DNA of 41,057 nt from Actinomycetes bacterium. Lineage in GTDB: Bacteria > Actinomycetota > Actinomycetes > Propionibacteriales > Propionibacteriaceae. A program made the translations under genes and the position numbers. The DNA lies in the NCBI GenBank assembly GCA_030426725.1, contig JAUHXZ010000020.1, positions 1-41,057 of the forward strand, written 5' to 3'. Shown piece by piece: positions 30,424 through 38,243 of the stretch. Every line of letters starts with the position of its first letter. Within the stretch, counting starts at the first letter, position 1. Under the pieces are notes generated by a model. The model was given only the letters and a program-made list of their open reading frames with translations. It ran no database searches and was not told where the DNA came from.

Positions 30424-30615
30424 CCCGGGATACAGCCGCATGACCTGCCCGTCCTGGCTGGACATGCGTGCCATCTCGGAGAGCATGTGCCCTGCGAACG
30501 CCTGGGCATCACCGGGCGCGACGTCGCCGCGGAGCGCGGCGGTGAAGATGCGCTCGGCGTCCGCGTCGTCGAGCGGCTCGGTGTCCGGGTGGCAGTGGCC
30601 GTCATCGGTGGCCGC
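30424..30615 (-). pseudogene. uxaC: fragment of uronate isomerase (uxaC) gene
   Basis: A frame on the - strand reads ATDDGHCHPDTEPLDDADAE, RIFTAALRGDVAPGDAQAFA, GHMLSEMARMSSQDGQVMRL, then YPG. The order ATDHGH-type motif, ...AERIF..AL+G, F..HML.EMARMS..DG.VM.L..G is that of the middle of uronate isomerase (UxaC), as I know the family, which is ~450-470 residues long. Neither the sequence before nor after (SGMRRFNYAGVV) continues the match, so only about 64 residues remain. It lies between the damaged SulP gene and a uronate/mannitol-pathway dehydrogenase, where uxaC would make sense. This fragment fills most of the 414-base stretch 30311-30724; the rest shows no gene. Confidence 0.6.
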
Positions 30616-30724
30616 CTCGCGCGGGTCGGGCAGGGGTCGCGGGGACCGGTGGGACCGGTAGCCTCGATGGTGGGGCCCGCCGGCCGGCATCCGAGGCCGC
30701 GCGCGCCCGAGCCGAAAGGAAGAC

Positions 30725-32263
30725 GTGTCCGATCTCCCTCGCCTGTCCCGCGAGACCCTCGTCGCTCTGACCGCGCAGGGTCTGGGCCCTGACGTCACCG
30801 CCCCGCCCTCCCCGGAGCTGGGTGCCGGAACCGGCATCGTTCACCTCGGCCTCGGCGCGTTCACCCGCGCCCACCAGGCCGTGTTCACGCAGCGGGCGGC
30901 GGCTGTCACCGGCGACGACCGGTGGGGCATCCACGGCGTGACGCAGCGCTCGCCCCGGGTCCGTGATGCCCTCGTCCCGCAGGACGGGCTGTACGGGGTT
31001 CTCGAATTGGCCGGCGACTCCGCCAGGATCGATCTGGTCGGCAGCATCACCGATGTGTCGTTCCCGGGCGAGGACAGCACGCGCGTGGTGGAGGCGATCG
31101 CCGCGCCGTCGACGCACGTCGTCACGCTCACCGTGACCGAGAAGGGCTACCGGCGCGCCGCCGACGGCGGCCCCGACTTCTCGGACGCCGGGACCGCGCA
31201 CGACCTAGCCGAACTGGCCCGGGAGCTCGAGGGGCACGATCCGCGGGCCGCCGCGGAGTCCCGCAGCGCCATGGGACTGCTGGTGCGCGGGCTCGCGCAG
31301 CGGTGGCGCGGTGACGCCGAGCCCATCACGGTGCTGTGCTGCGACAACCTCCTCGGCAACGGCCCGCAGGTCGAGCGCGTCGTCCACGGGCTCGCCGACG
31401 CCTGCATGGCACCGTCGGCGGGCGAGTTCCTCGAGTGGCTCGGCACCCACGTGACGTTCCCGGCGACGATGGTGGACCGGATCGTCCCCGCCACCAGCGA
31501 TGCCCACCGCCGCCGCGCCGAGCAGATGCTGGGCGCGACCGATGCCGGGCTCGTGGTGGCGGAGCCGTTCATGCAGTGGGTGATCGAGGACAACTTCGCC
31601 GGACCCCGCCCGGCCTGGGAGCTGGCCGGCGCGACGCTGACCGACCGGGTCGGTCCCTACGAGCAGACGAAGCTCAGGATCCTCAATGGCACGCACTCGG
31701 CCCTCGCCTACGCCGGCGCCCTGAGAGGGCACGCCACGATCGCCGACGCGCTCGACGATCCCGCGCTGCGCGACCTGGCCCGCGCGCTCACCGACGAGGA
31801 CGCCATCCCGTCGCTCGGCGACGACACGGGCATCGACCTTCCCGAGTACCGCGACTCCGTCTTCGAGCGGTTCGCCAACACCGCCATCGGCCACCGGACG
31901 GTGCAGGTGGCGATGGACGGCTCGCAGAAGCTGCCGATCCGGCTGCTCGGCACCGCCCGCGCCCGCCTCGACGCCGGGAAGGTCCCGGCCGCGACCGCCG
32001 CCGCGGTGGCCGCCTGGATGCTGTACGTCCGCGCGACCGCGTCGGGGGATCTGCAGGTTGCCGGGCAGGCCGTCGCCCTCGACGACCCACTGGCCGAACC
32101 CCTCGCAGACGCCGCCGCCGGACCGCTCGGGGGGCTGGCCGACCGGCTCCTGGCCCTGAAGGCCGTATTCCCCGCCGACCTCGCCGGCGATGACCGCTGG
32201 CGGGCCGCCGTCCGCGCCGCCGTCGACGACCTGGCACCCGTGCTGGCCGGCGGCAGCGCCTGA
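30725..32263 (+). CDS. mannitol dehydrogenase family protein, likely fructuronate reductase
   Basis: 512 residues from GTG 30725 with AAAGGAAG just upstream. Long-chain NAD-dependent polyol/uronate dehydrogenase: N-terminal GIVHLGLGAFTRAHQAVF (Rossmann part), VTLTVTEKGYRR, LCCDNLLGNGPQVERVV, a central WVIEDNFAGPRPAWE, and the catalytic helix KLRILNGTHSALAYAG (Lys and Asn/His of the family's K-N-x-x-H pattern). The C-terminal helical domain follows. Members reduce fructuronate (UxuB/UxaB) or oxidise mannitol; the neighbouring uxaC fragment favours fructuronate reductase, acting on the hexuronate pathway. Length fits both. Substrate not proven by sequence. Confidence 0.9.
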   Translation: MSDLPRLSRETLVALTAQGLGPDVTAPPSPELGAGTGIVHLGLGAFTRAHQAVFTQRAAAVTGDDRWGIHGVTQRSPRVRDALVPQDGLYGVLELAGDSARIDLVGSITDVSFPGEDSTRVVEAIAAPSTHVVTLTVTEKGYRRAADGGPDFSDAGTAHDLAELARELEGHDPRAAAESRSAMGLLVRGLAQRWRGDAEPITVLCCDNLLGNGPQVERVVHGLADACMAPSAGEFLEWLGTHVTFPATMVDRIVPATSDAHRRRAEQMLGATDAGLVVAEPFMQWVIEDNFAGPRPAWELAGATLTDRVGPYEQTKLRILNGTHSALAYAGALRGHATIADALDDPALRDLARALTDEDAIPSLGDDTGIDLPEYRDSVFERFANTAIGHRTVQVAMDGSQKLPIRLLGTARARLDAGKVPAATAAAVAAWMLYVRATASGDLQVAGQAVALDDPLAEPLADAAAGPLGGLADRLLALKAVFPADLAGDDRWRAAVRAAVDDLAPVLAGGSA

Positions 32264-32271
32264 GCATCCGC

Positions 32272-32352
32272 TCAGCCGCGGGCCAGGGACTCCTCGACGA
32301 GCCCGACGCCCCGGCGCAGGGCGTCACACTGGGGGACGACGTCGGCGCTGAC
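32272..32352 (-). pseudogene. relict 3' end of a methionine-synthase-like gene (copy of 35023-35100)
   Basis: Read on the - strand, these ~80 bases encode HVSADVVPQCDALRRGVGLV followed by EESLARG and a stop. The intact gene at 35973-35023 ends RADIVPQLEALRRAAGLVEE, then SLARG and a stop. Aligning the two strands base for base from the TCA stop gives about 10 mismatches over 78 bases. The fragment has no upstream continuation in frame. It suggests a second copy or a rearrangement that left the last codons behind, with the acetyltransferase-TetR-MFS operon now between the two ends. Confidence 0.75.
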
Positions 32353-32385
32353 ATGGCACAGGCGCCGATGTCCGTCGGCTACCTG

Positions 32386-33570
32386 CTATTCGGCTGCGGG
32401 CTCCCGCGTGAACGCCACCGCCGCGAGCGCGACGGCCAGCAGCCCGACGACGACGAGCATGGCCTGCTGCAGCCCGACGCTCTCGCCTAGGAACCCGAGC
32501 AGCGGCGGCCCCACCAGGAACGCGATGTAGCCGCTAGTCGCGACCGCGCTCACGCGCTCCGCGGGACGGTCCGGGTTGGCGCCCGCGGCCGAGATCGCGA
32601 CGGGGAAGCCGAGCGACGCGCCCAACCCCCACAGCGCCACCGCTATCCCCGCGACCCACAGGTTGGGCGAGTACGCCACGACGAGGATCCCCGCGATGGC
32701 CAGGCCGGCCGACACCCGCATGACGAACGCGCGCCCCCGTCGCTCGACGACCGGCCCGCCGAGGAACCGGCCGACGGTCATCATGGCGGCGAACCCGGCG
32801 TAGATGAAGGCCCCGGACGCCTCGGACACGCCGTGCCCGTCGACGATGAGGAGCGGCAGCCAGTCGTTCGCCGAGCCCTCCGCGAACGCCATGGCGAGCA
32901 CGATGACACCGATGAGCAGCACCGAAGGGTCGCGCCACACGCTCGGCTGCCGTTCGCCGTCGGTGTGCGCGGGACGCGCGCCACGGTCGACGACGCCCAC
33001 GCCCGGCGGAAGCCCGGGGAACGCCCACAGCGCGATGCCCAGCAGCAGCACCGCGACCGCCGTCAGGTGCCACACCACCGGGAACCCGACGGCGGCCAGC
33101 ACGATCCCGATCACCGCACCGATCACGGTGCCGAGGCTGAAGCAGCCATGAAGGACCGGCAGCACCGGCCGTCGCAGCAGCACCTCGACCTCCGCGCCCT
33201 CGATGTTGATGGCGATCTCCCCAAGTCCGCCGCCGATGCCGAACAGCAACAACCCCAGGAAGACGACGACGCCCGTGCCGACCCCGGCACCCAACGCCAT
33301 CACCGCCACCCCCGCAACGACGAACAGCGAGCCGGCGATGGCGACGGGGCGGGTCCCGACGCGGGCGACGAGCCGGCCCGAGCTGAGCACGCCCGCCATG
33401 GAGCCGACGGACAGGCCGAACAGGATGAGACCCATCTGCGCCGTCGAGGCGCCGACGGCGTCGCGGACCGCGGGCGTGCGGGTGACCCACGACGAGACCC
33501 CGAGGCCGACGACGGCCATGAGGGCGAGGATGGAGGTGCGGCGGCGGAGCGTCGCGGGGTTGTCGGTCAT
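32386..33570 (-). CDS. MFS transporter
   Basis: 394 residues from ATG 33570 (MTDNPATLRRRTSILALM); a GTG at 33582 overlapping the TetR stop (GTGA) is the alternative and would couple translation. Repeated hydrophobic spans (VVGLGVSSWVTRTPAVRD, MGLILFGLSVGSMAGVLSSG, VVFLGLLLFGIGGGLGEIAI, VIGAVIGIVLAAVGFPVV) and short basic loops give about 12 membrane segments. The family is an efflux-type major facilitator superfamily member, close to those with an YbjJ-like start (ILALMAVVGLGVSSWVTRTP). The substrate is unknown. Last gene of the acetyltransferase-TetR-MFS operon, so probably controlled by the TetR regulator encoded before it. Confidence 0.88.
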   Translation of the reverse strand: MTDNPATLRRRTSILALMAVVGLGVSSWVTRTPAVRDAVGASTAQMGLILFGLSVGSMAGVLSSGRLVARVGTRPVAIAGSLFVVAGVAVMALGAGVGTGVVVFLGLLLFGIGGGLGEIAINIEGAEVEVLLRRPVLPVLHGCFSLGTVIGAVIGIVLAAVGFPVVWHLTAVAVLLLGIALWAFPGLPPGVGVVDRGARPAHTDGERQPSVWRDPSVLLIGVIVLAMAFAEGSANDWLPLLIVDGHGVSEASGAFIYAGFAAMMTVGRFLGGPVVERRGRAFVMRVSAGLAIAGILVVAYSPNLWVAGIAVALWGLGASLGFPVAISAAGANPDRPAERVSAVATSGYIAFLVGPPLLGFLGESVGLQQAMLVVVGLLAVALAAVAFTREPAAE

Positions 33571-33578
33571 GGGGGTTC

Positions 33579-34148
33579 TCACTGGTCGGGGTCCTGGCGG
33601 CAGATCCGCTCGACGGCGGACCGGACGGCTGCGGGGTCCGGCGGTTCGACGTCGAGCGCGGCGTGGATGGTGAGGCCCTCGATCGCGGCGTCGAGAATGC
33701 GGGAGGTGAGCGGGTCGAAGTGGCGTTCGAGGGCGGCGCGGCTTCGTCGCATCCAGGCGTTGGTCACGTCGCGGAAGGCGGGCACGCGCGCGGCGAGCGT
33801 GTAGAGCTCGTGCGTGAGGATCAGGTCGCGCTGCTCACCGAACACGTCGTGGGCGATGATCTGGGCGACGGCGTCCTTCGCCTCCTCGCGCGACGCGGCT
33901 GCGGCGAGGCGGGCCTCGAACCTGGTCGCCATCTGGTCGGACAGCCGGGTGAATGCCTCGCGGAGCAGGTCGTCCATGCCGTCGAAGTGGTAGGTCATCG
34001 AGCCGAGCGGCACGTCCGCTGCCGCTGCGACCCGGCGGTGCGATGTCCCGGCGACGCCGTGCTCGGCGATGACGTCGAGGCAGGCGTCGATGATGCGGTC
34101 GCGGCGCTCCGGGTCGAACCGGCGCCCGCGCGTCGGCTCCGCGGTCAC
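33579..34148 (-). CDS. TetR-family transcriptional regulator
   Basis: 189 residues from GTG 34148. The N-terminal helix-turn-helix is clear: RRDRIIDACLDVIAEHGVAG, TSHRRVAAAADVPLGSMTYH, FDGMDDLLREAFTRLSDQ. The C-terminal ligand domain is all-helical (LILTHELYTLAARVPAFRDV, RAALERHFDPLTSRILDA). It lies 3 bases after the acetyltransferase gene and just before the MFS gene, the usual layout of a TetR repressor of an efflux pump. The perfect inverted repeat at 34733-34750 is a plausible operator for autoregulation. Confidence 0.92.
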   Translation of the reverse strand: MTAEPTRGRRFDPERRDRIIDACLDVIAEHGVAGTSHRRVAAAADVPLGSMTYHFDGMDDLLREAFTRLSDQMATRFEARLAAAASREEAKDAVAQIIAHDVFGEQRDLILTHELYTLAARVPAFRDVTNAWMRRSRAALERHFDPLTSRILDAAIEGLTIHAALDVEPPDPAAVRSAVERICRQDPDQ

Positions 34149-34151
34149 TGG

Positions 34152-34733
34152 TCAGATCTCCCGGACGACGCGGGCCGGGTTCCCGACGGCGACGACGTTC
34201 GCGGGGATGTCCTTCGTGACGACGGCGCCCGCGCCGATCACCGAGTTGTCGCCGATGGTGACCCCCGGGCAGACGATCGCGCCGCCGCCGAGCCACACGT
34301 TGTCGCCGATGATGATGGGCCGGGCGGCCTCGAGCTTGTCGCGGCGGGGCTGCGGCTCGACAGGGTGCGTCGGGGTGAGTAGCTGCACGTTGGGGCCTAT
34401 CTGGCAGTCGGCGCCGATCCGGATCTCCGCGACGTCGAGGGCCGTCAGGTTGTAGTTGGCGAAGGTCCGGGGTCCGATGTGGATGTTGAAGCCGTAGTCG
34501 ACGAACAGGGGCGGGCGGATGTACACATCGTCGCCCTTGGTGCCGAGCAGCTCGCCGAGGGTCTCGGTCGCGGCCGGGTCGAAGGCGGTCGCCTGGGCCC
34601 GGTACCGCTCGGCGAGCTCTGCGGCCCGGCGCATGTCGCGTTCGAGTTCGGGGTCGTCGGCGATGTAGAGGTCGCCTGCGAGCATGCGCTCGCGCTGGGT
34701 CCTTGTGTCGCCTGCGAAGTAGCCTACCGTCAT
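34152..34733 (-). CDS. maltose O-acetyltransferase-like (left-handed beta-helix acetyltransferase)
   Basis: 193 residues from ATG 34733; starts at ATG 34751 or TTG 34754 would add up to 7 residues. The N-terminal RERMLAGDLYIADDPELERD is the Maa/NodL domain. The left-handed beta-helix shows hexapeptide repeats (IHIGPRTFANYNLTALD, VAEIRIGADCQIGPNVQLLT, then IIIGDNVWLGGGAIVCPGVT and IGDNSVIGAGAVVTKDIPAN). The conserved PTHP segment carries the catalytic His. The family uses acetyl-CoA to acetylate sugars. First gene of the operon with TetR and MFS; an acetylated sugar or antibiotic as substrate is inference. No ribosome binding site is visible, fitting a leaderless message. Confidence 0.9.
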   Translation of the reverse strand: MTVGYFAGDTRTQRERMLAGDLYIADDPELERDMRRAAELAERYRAQATAFDPAATETLGELLGTKGDDVYIRPPLFVDYGFNIHIGPRTFANYNLTALDVAEIRIGADCQIGPNVQLLTPTHPVEPQPRRDKLEAARPIIIGDNVWLGGGAIVCPGVTIGDNSVIGAGAVVTKDIPANVVAVGNPARVVREI

Positions 34734-34768
34734 GTGTACGAGTGTACACATCAAGGAGGGTCCGCCAA
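34733..34768 (-). promoter_or_regulatory. putative leaderless promoter with perfect inverted-repeat operator for the acetyltransferase-tetR-MFS operon
   Basis: The perfect inverted repeat TGTGTAC-GAGT-GTACACA (34733-34750) has 7-base arms and a 4-base spacer, and overlaps the ATG at 34733. On the - strand, TACACT (34746-34741) ends 7 bases before the ATG and TTGGCG (34768-34763) lies 16 bases further upstream, together forming a -10/-35 pair for a leaderless message. A repressor on the repeat would cover the -10 element. TetR-family operators are short palindromes like this. The site and promoter are read by eye. Confidence 0.5.
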
Positions 34769-34875
34769 ATCGGCAGAATCAGGCTCAAGCTCTCGCCAGA
34801 CCTACCAGCCAAGGCGCACTACCCCGCGCCCCGTCGACTCACGACGTGGTCGCGACCCGGGCACGACCGCGCCCC

Positions 34876-34893
34876 GCCCCTCAGCGGAGGGGC
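34876..34893 (-). terminator. GC-rich hairpin downstream of the mnmA/methionine-synthase-like genes
   Basis: GCCCCTC-AGCG-GAGGGGC is a perfect 7-bp stem with a 4-base loop, about 130 bases after the stop of the methionine-synthase-like gene on the - strand. No T-run follows, which is common in GC-rich actinobacteria. The stretch 34755-35022 (268 bases) holds no gene I can support. It also contains GCACCCC at 34906 and 34925, its inverse at 34959, and the palindrome CCGCATGCGG at 34930-34939. Confidence 0.35.
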
Positions 34894-35022
34894 AGCTTCC
34901 CCGTCGCACCCCTGAGTGCTGTTTGCACCCCGCATGCGGTGTGCGGGAGATGCAGAACGGGGTGCGACGTCGCGCTCCCCCGCGACTGAGCCGTCGCCGT
35001 CTCGGGGATCACGCGCCGGCGG

Positions 35023-35973
35023 TCAGCCGCGGGCCAGGGACTCCTCGACGAGCCCGGCGGCCCGTCGCAGGGCCTCGAGCTGGGGAACGATGTCGGCGCG
35101 GCGCCACCGGGCGAGTCCGCAGGCGGTGCCGAGCAGGAGCCCGTCGAGGTCGTCGACCTGGATGGCACGCAGCACGCGGAGTGCCTCGCGCACCAGAGCA
35201 TCGGTGGGCTGCGGGGAGCCGGCGGTGTCGACCACGCCGAGGATCAGGCCGCGGCGCTCGTCGCGCCACTGGGCCAGTTCGTCGAGCGACGCGAGGCGCG
35301 AGTCCACCGAGACGCCCGCGAAGCCGGCACGCCGGGCGACGTCGAGCCATCCGCCGGGGGCGCAGCAGTGCAGCCACGCGCCGTCGGCTAACGGCTTGAG
35401 GCCGGAGACCAGCTCGGGAAGGTCGACACGGCGGTGCTTGCCGAAGCCGCTCGCGGTGGACACCTTTCCCTCGGCGACGGCCACCAGCGACGGCTCGTCC
35501 ACCTGGATCAGAACCTCGACGGCGGGCAGCCGCTTGGCGAGCTCGGCCCGCAGCCCGGCGACGCCCTCGGTCAGAGCCTCGGCCAGTTCGCGGCGGGCGC
35601 CGTGGTCGGCCAGCAACCGGTCGCCCATGGTCCGCTCGACCGACGCGGCCAGCGTCCACGGCCCGGCGACGCCCACCTTGAGGGTGCCGGTGAAGTCCTG
35701 GAGGAGCTCCTCGGTGTCGTCGAGGTCGCGGCGCCACTGCGCGGCGGCCCGGCGGTGGTCCGCCCCGGCGTGCGGGACGAGCCGCCAGCCTGCGGGCTGC
35801 AGGTCGAACCCGAGCCCGTCGATGAGGCCAAGCGCCCGGCCGATCATGCCCGAGGCGACGCCCCGCTCCGGCAGTTCGGGCAGCGGGAGCACGTCGGGCA
35901 GCGCCTCGGAGGTGGCGGTGACAGCGCCGCGGAAGTCGGCGCCTGGCAGGGACCCGGCGGCGGTGATGCGCAT
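35023..35973 (-). CDS. cobalamin-independent methionine synthase (MetE)-like protein
   Basis: 316 residues from ATG 35973, overlapping the mnmA stop (TGATG). It has the C-terminal MetE/UROD-like barrel pattern: an AGSLPG start, VAGPWTLAASVERTMGDRL, VEVLIQVDEPSLVAVA, GAWLHCCAPGG (candidate zinc ligands His and Cys), then GFAGVSVDSRLASLDEL and ERRGLILGVVDTAG. Full MetE is ~750 residues; this short single-domain form is common next to mnmA in actinobacteria, where it is annotated as vitamin-B12-independent methionine synthase but its true substrate is unsettled. Encoded with mnmA, probably as one operon. A partial copy of its 3' end lies at 32272. Confidence 0.85.
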   Translation of the reverse strand: MRITAAGSLPGADFRGAVTATSEALPDVLPLPELPERGVASGMIGRALGLIDGLGFDLQPAGWRLVPHAGADHRRAAAQWRRDLDDTEELLQDFTGTLKVGVAGPWTLAASVERTMGDRLLADHGARRELAEALTEGVAGLRAELAKRLPAVEVLIQVDEPSLVAVAEGKVSTASGFGKHRRVDLPELVSGLKPLADGAWLHCCAPGGWLDVARRAGFAGVSVDSRLASLDELAQWRDERRGLILGVVDTAGSPQPTDALVREALRVLRAIQVDDLDGLLLGTACGLARWRRADIVPQLEALRRAAGLVEESLARG

Positions 35974-37046
35974 CAGCGGGCCCCGGCGATGACGGCGCTG
36001 CCGACCACCATGTCGCCGTCGTAGACCACGACGGTCTGCCCGGGCGCGACGCCATGGCCGGGTTCGTCGAGGCGGACGGTGAGTCCGCCGTCGACGGCCT
36101 CGATGGTCGCGTCCTGGGGGACGCCGTGGGCGCGGTACTGCGCCTGCCCGCGCCACGGCCCCTCGATGGGGAGCCCGGCCCAGGTGCGGCGGATGGCGGT
36201 CAGCTCGGTCACGGCGAGGTCCTCGCGGGCGCCGACCACGACGGTGTTGTCGACCGGCTCGATCCGCAGCACGTAGCGCGGCTCACCGGTTGGAGCCGGG
36301 ACCTTGAGGTCGAGGCCCTTGCGCTGGCCGACCGTGTAGCGGTGGGTGCCGCGGTGCTCGCCGAGCACGGTGCCGTCGTTGTCGACGATCGGGCCGGGGG
36401 CGTCGTCGAGGTAGCGGCCGAGGAAGCCCTGGGTGTCGCCGTCGGCGATGAAGCAGATGTCGTGGCTGTCGGGCTTCTTCGCCACCCCGAAGCCGAGCGC
36501 GGCGGCCTCCTGCCGGACAATCGGCTTCTCCACATCGTGGAGTGGGAACAGGCAGCGGCTGAGCTGTTCCTGGCTGAGCATGCCGAGCACGTAGGACTGG
36601 TCCTTGGCCGAGTCCGCGGCGCGGTGCAGGGAGACCGTGCCGTCGCCGTGTCGGCGCAGGTCCGCGTAGTGGCCGGTGGCCACCGCGTCGAAGCCGAGTG
36701 CCAGGCCGCGGTTGAGGACGGCGGCGAACTTGATCTTCTCGTTGCACCTCAGGCACGGGTTGGGGGTGCGGCCGGCGCGGTACTCGGCGACGAAGTCGTC
36801 GACGACGGCCTCGCGGAACTCGTCGGCGAAGTCCCACACGTAGAAGGGGATGTCCAGCTTGTCCGCGACGCGCCGGGCGTCGTGGGAGTCCTCGAGCGAG
36901 CAGCAGCCGCGCGCGCCGGAACGGTAGGAGGCGGGGTTCTTCGACAGCGCCAGATGCACGCCGGTGACGTCGTGGCCCTCCGCGACGAGGCGCGCGGCGG
37001 CGACGGCGGAGTCCACTCCGCCCGACATGGCTGCCAGCACCCGCAC
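35973..37046 (-). CDS. mnmA: tRNA-specific 2-thiouridylase MnmA
   Basis: 357 residues from GTG 37046, with GAGGAGG about 7 bases upstream on the - strand. The PP-loop [10 protein letters not shown] is at the N-terminus (residues ~8-17). The catalytic cysteine regions are [16 protein letters not shown] and [10 protein letters not shown], and GHYADLRR and [10 protein letters not shown] are also characteristic. The C-terminal beta domains follow. The enzyme makes s2U34 in tRNAs for Lys, Glu and Gln, using ATP and sulfur delivered by a sulfur-relay partner. Length and motifs are normal. It precedes the MetE-like gene, which overlaps its stop. Confidence 0.97.
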   Translation of the reverse strand: MRVLAAMSGGVDSAVAAARLVAEGHDVTGVHLALSKNPASYRSGARGCCSLEDSHDARRVADKLDIPFYVWDFADEFREAVVDDFVAEYRAGRTPNPCLRCNEKIKFAAVLNRGLALGFDAVATGHYADLRRHGDGTVSLHRAADSAKDQSYVLGMLSQEQLSRCLFPLHDVEKPIVRQEAAALGFGVAKKPDSHDICFIADGDTQGFLGRYLDDAPGPIVDNDGTVLGEHRGTHRYTVGQRKGLDLKVPAPTGEPRYVLRIEPVDNTVVVGAREDLAVTELTAIRRTWAGLPIEGPWRGQAQYRAHGVPQDATIEAVDGGLTVRLDEPGHGVAPGQTVVVYDGDMVVGSAVIAGAR

Positions 37047-37162
37047 CGCTCACCCTCCTCGTTCGGCGGAAACTCACTCTATATCGGCTCCGCGCGGGAA
37101 CCGAACGCACTGAGACCGCCCCGCCCATCCGCTCGATCGACAACACCGCACGAGGGGCGTCT

Positions 37163-37208
37163 CGAGTGGTGGATATACGCCGGTCTACCATCCGGAATCC
37201 ACCACTCG
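37163..37208. repeat. 12-bp perfect inverted repeat between mnmA and the LysR gene
   Basis: CGAGTGGTGGAT (37163-37174) and its exact complement ATCCACCACTCG (37197-37208) enclose 22 bases. The element lies downstream of the LysR gene stop (37238) and ~117 bases before the mnmA start, in a stretch with no gene (37047-37237). No T-run follows on either strand, so it is more likely an operator dyad or a factor-dependent terminator stem than a classic terminator. Confidence 0.6.
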
Positions 37209-37237
37209 GCAGGCCGACGCGGCGCGGGCAACCGGCC

Positions 37238-38173
37238 TCAGCGGGCGGCGCCCGGGCCCTCCTGGGCGGCCGACGCGATCTCGACGAGCCCAGCGACGGC
37301 GGGCGGCGGCGTCGGGCCGCCGATCCACATCGCGCGCAACTCCCGCTCGATCGGGCCGCCCACCACCGGCACGCCGAGGACGCGCCCGTCGACCAGGGCC
37401 CCGCGCACGGCGTGGATGCTGAGCACCGCGGGACCCATCCCGGCGGCGACCGCGGCGACGATCGCGGCGTTGCTCGTCAGTTCGGCCATCGGGGCGATCC
37501 GACGCGGGATGCCGTGGTCGGCGGCGGCCCGGTCGAGGAATTGGCGGGTCCCGGAGCCGGCCTCGCGCTCGACGAGGGCGGTTTCTGCGACCTCCTCGAC
37601 GGTCACGCTGCCGCGGCGGTCGGCCCACGGGTGGTCGGGCGCGATGATGACGACGAGGCGGTCGGTGCCGACGGCGACGCTGTGCACGTCGTCGGGGACG
37701 TCGGGCGATTCGATGAACCCGACGTCGGCGCGTCCGTGGCGCACCGCGTCGACGACGCCGGTGGAGTTCATGATCTGCATGGTGACGGCCAGGCCGGGGC
37801 GGGCCCGGCGCAGAGCGGCCAGCCACGCGGGCGCGAGGTACTCGGCGATCGTCATGCTGGCGGCGACGCCGACTTCGGTCCCGCCGCCGCGCACCGCGGT
37901 GGCCCCGGCGGTGAGGCGGTCCATCGCGTCGACCACGTCGCGGGCCCATCCGACGACAAGGACGCCTTCCGGGGTGAGCGACGACCCGGCGGCGCTGCGC
38001 CGCACCAGGCCGAGGCCGAGGCGGCGTTCGAGGCCGGTCAGCGCGCGGCTGGCGTTGGACTGCGCCATGCCGATCTCCCGGGCGGCGGCGCCGAGCGCCC
38101 CGTGGTCGGCGATCGCGACGAGGAGCCGCAGCGCGGGCAGGCCCGGGTCGGCGGGGTCGATCGACTGGGTCAT
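37238..38173 (-). CDS. LysR-family transcriptional regulator
   Basis: 311 residues from ATG 38173. The N-terminal winged HTH reads LPALRLLVAIADHGALGAAA, REIGMAQSNASRALTGLERR, LGLGLVRRSAAGSSLTPEGV. The substrate-binding domain follows (TEVGVAASMTIAEYLAPAW, DVGFIESPDVPDD, LVVIIAPDHPWADRRG, EREAGSGTRQFLDRAAADHG). It is divergent from the YeiH-family gene with only 70 bases between. This matches the known pairing of YeiE/CysB-like LysR regulators with YeiH transporters, so it probably controls yeiH. A T-N11-A motif overlaps its start. Confidence 0.93.
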   Translation of the reverse strand: MTQSIDPADPGLPALRLLVAIADHGALGAAAREIGMAQSNASRALTGLERRLGLGLVRRSAAGSSLTPEGVLVVGWARDVVDAMDRLTAGATAVRGGGTEVGVAASMTIAEYLAPAWLAALRRARPGLAVTMQIMNSTGVVDAVRHGRADVGFIESPDVPDDVHSVAVGTDRLVVIIAPDHPWADRRGSVTVEEVAETALVEREAGSGTRQFLDRAAADHGIPRRIAPMAELTSNAAIVAAVAAGMGPAVLSIHAVRGALVDGRVLGVPVVGGPIERELRAMWIGGPTPPPAVAGLVEIASAAQEGPGAAR

Positions 38174-38187
38174 ATCAGCATCATATG
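38171..38187. promoter_or_regulatory. putative LysR-type box between the LysR and YeiH-family genes
   Basis: CATAT-cagcatc-ATATG is a partial dyad with the T-N11-A spacing expected for LysR regulators (T38173, A38185). It sits in the shared 70-base intergenic region and overlaps the LysR start codon (38171-38173), so occupancy could block the regulator's own gene (autoregulation) while acting on yeiH. Confidence 0.5.
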
Positions 38188-38243
38188 CCCAGAGGTCGGA
38201 TCCGGGTTACCGGCCGCGGCGGCCTCCGGAGCAGGCTGGGGCC

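Noticed and set aside
34703..34989. Small + strand genes after the strong AAGGAGGG at 34753-34760
   Set aside because: The encoded 70-85 residues have no family features and biased Pro/Arg content. The motif lies in the promoter region of the opposite operon.
36054..38243. N-terminal extension of the YeiH-family protein to over 1000 residues
   Set aside because: It runs antisense over mnmA and lysR. The family length (~340) and the start at 38244 fit without it.
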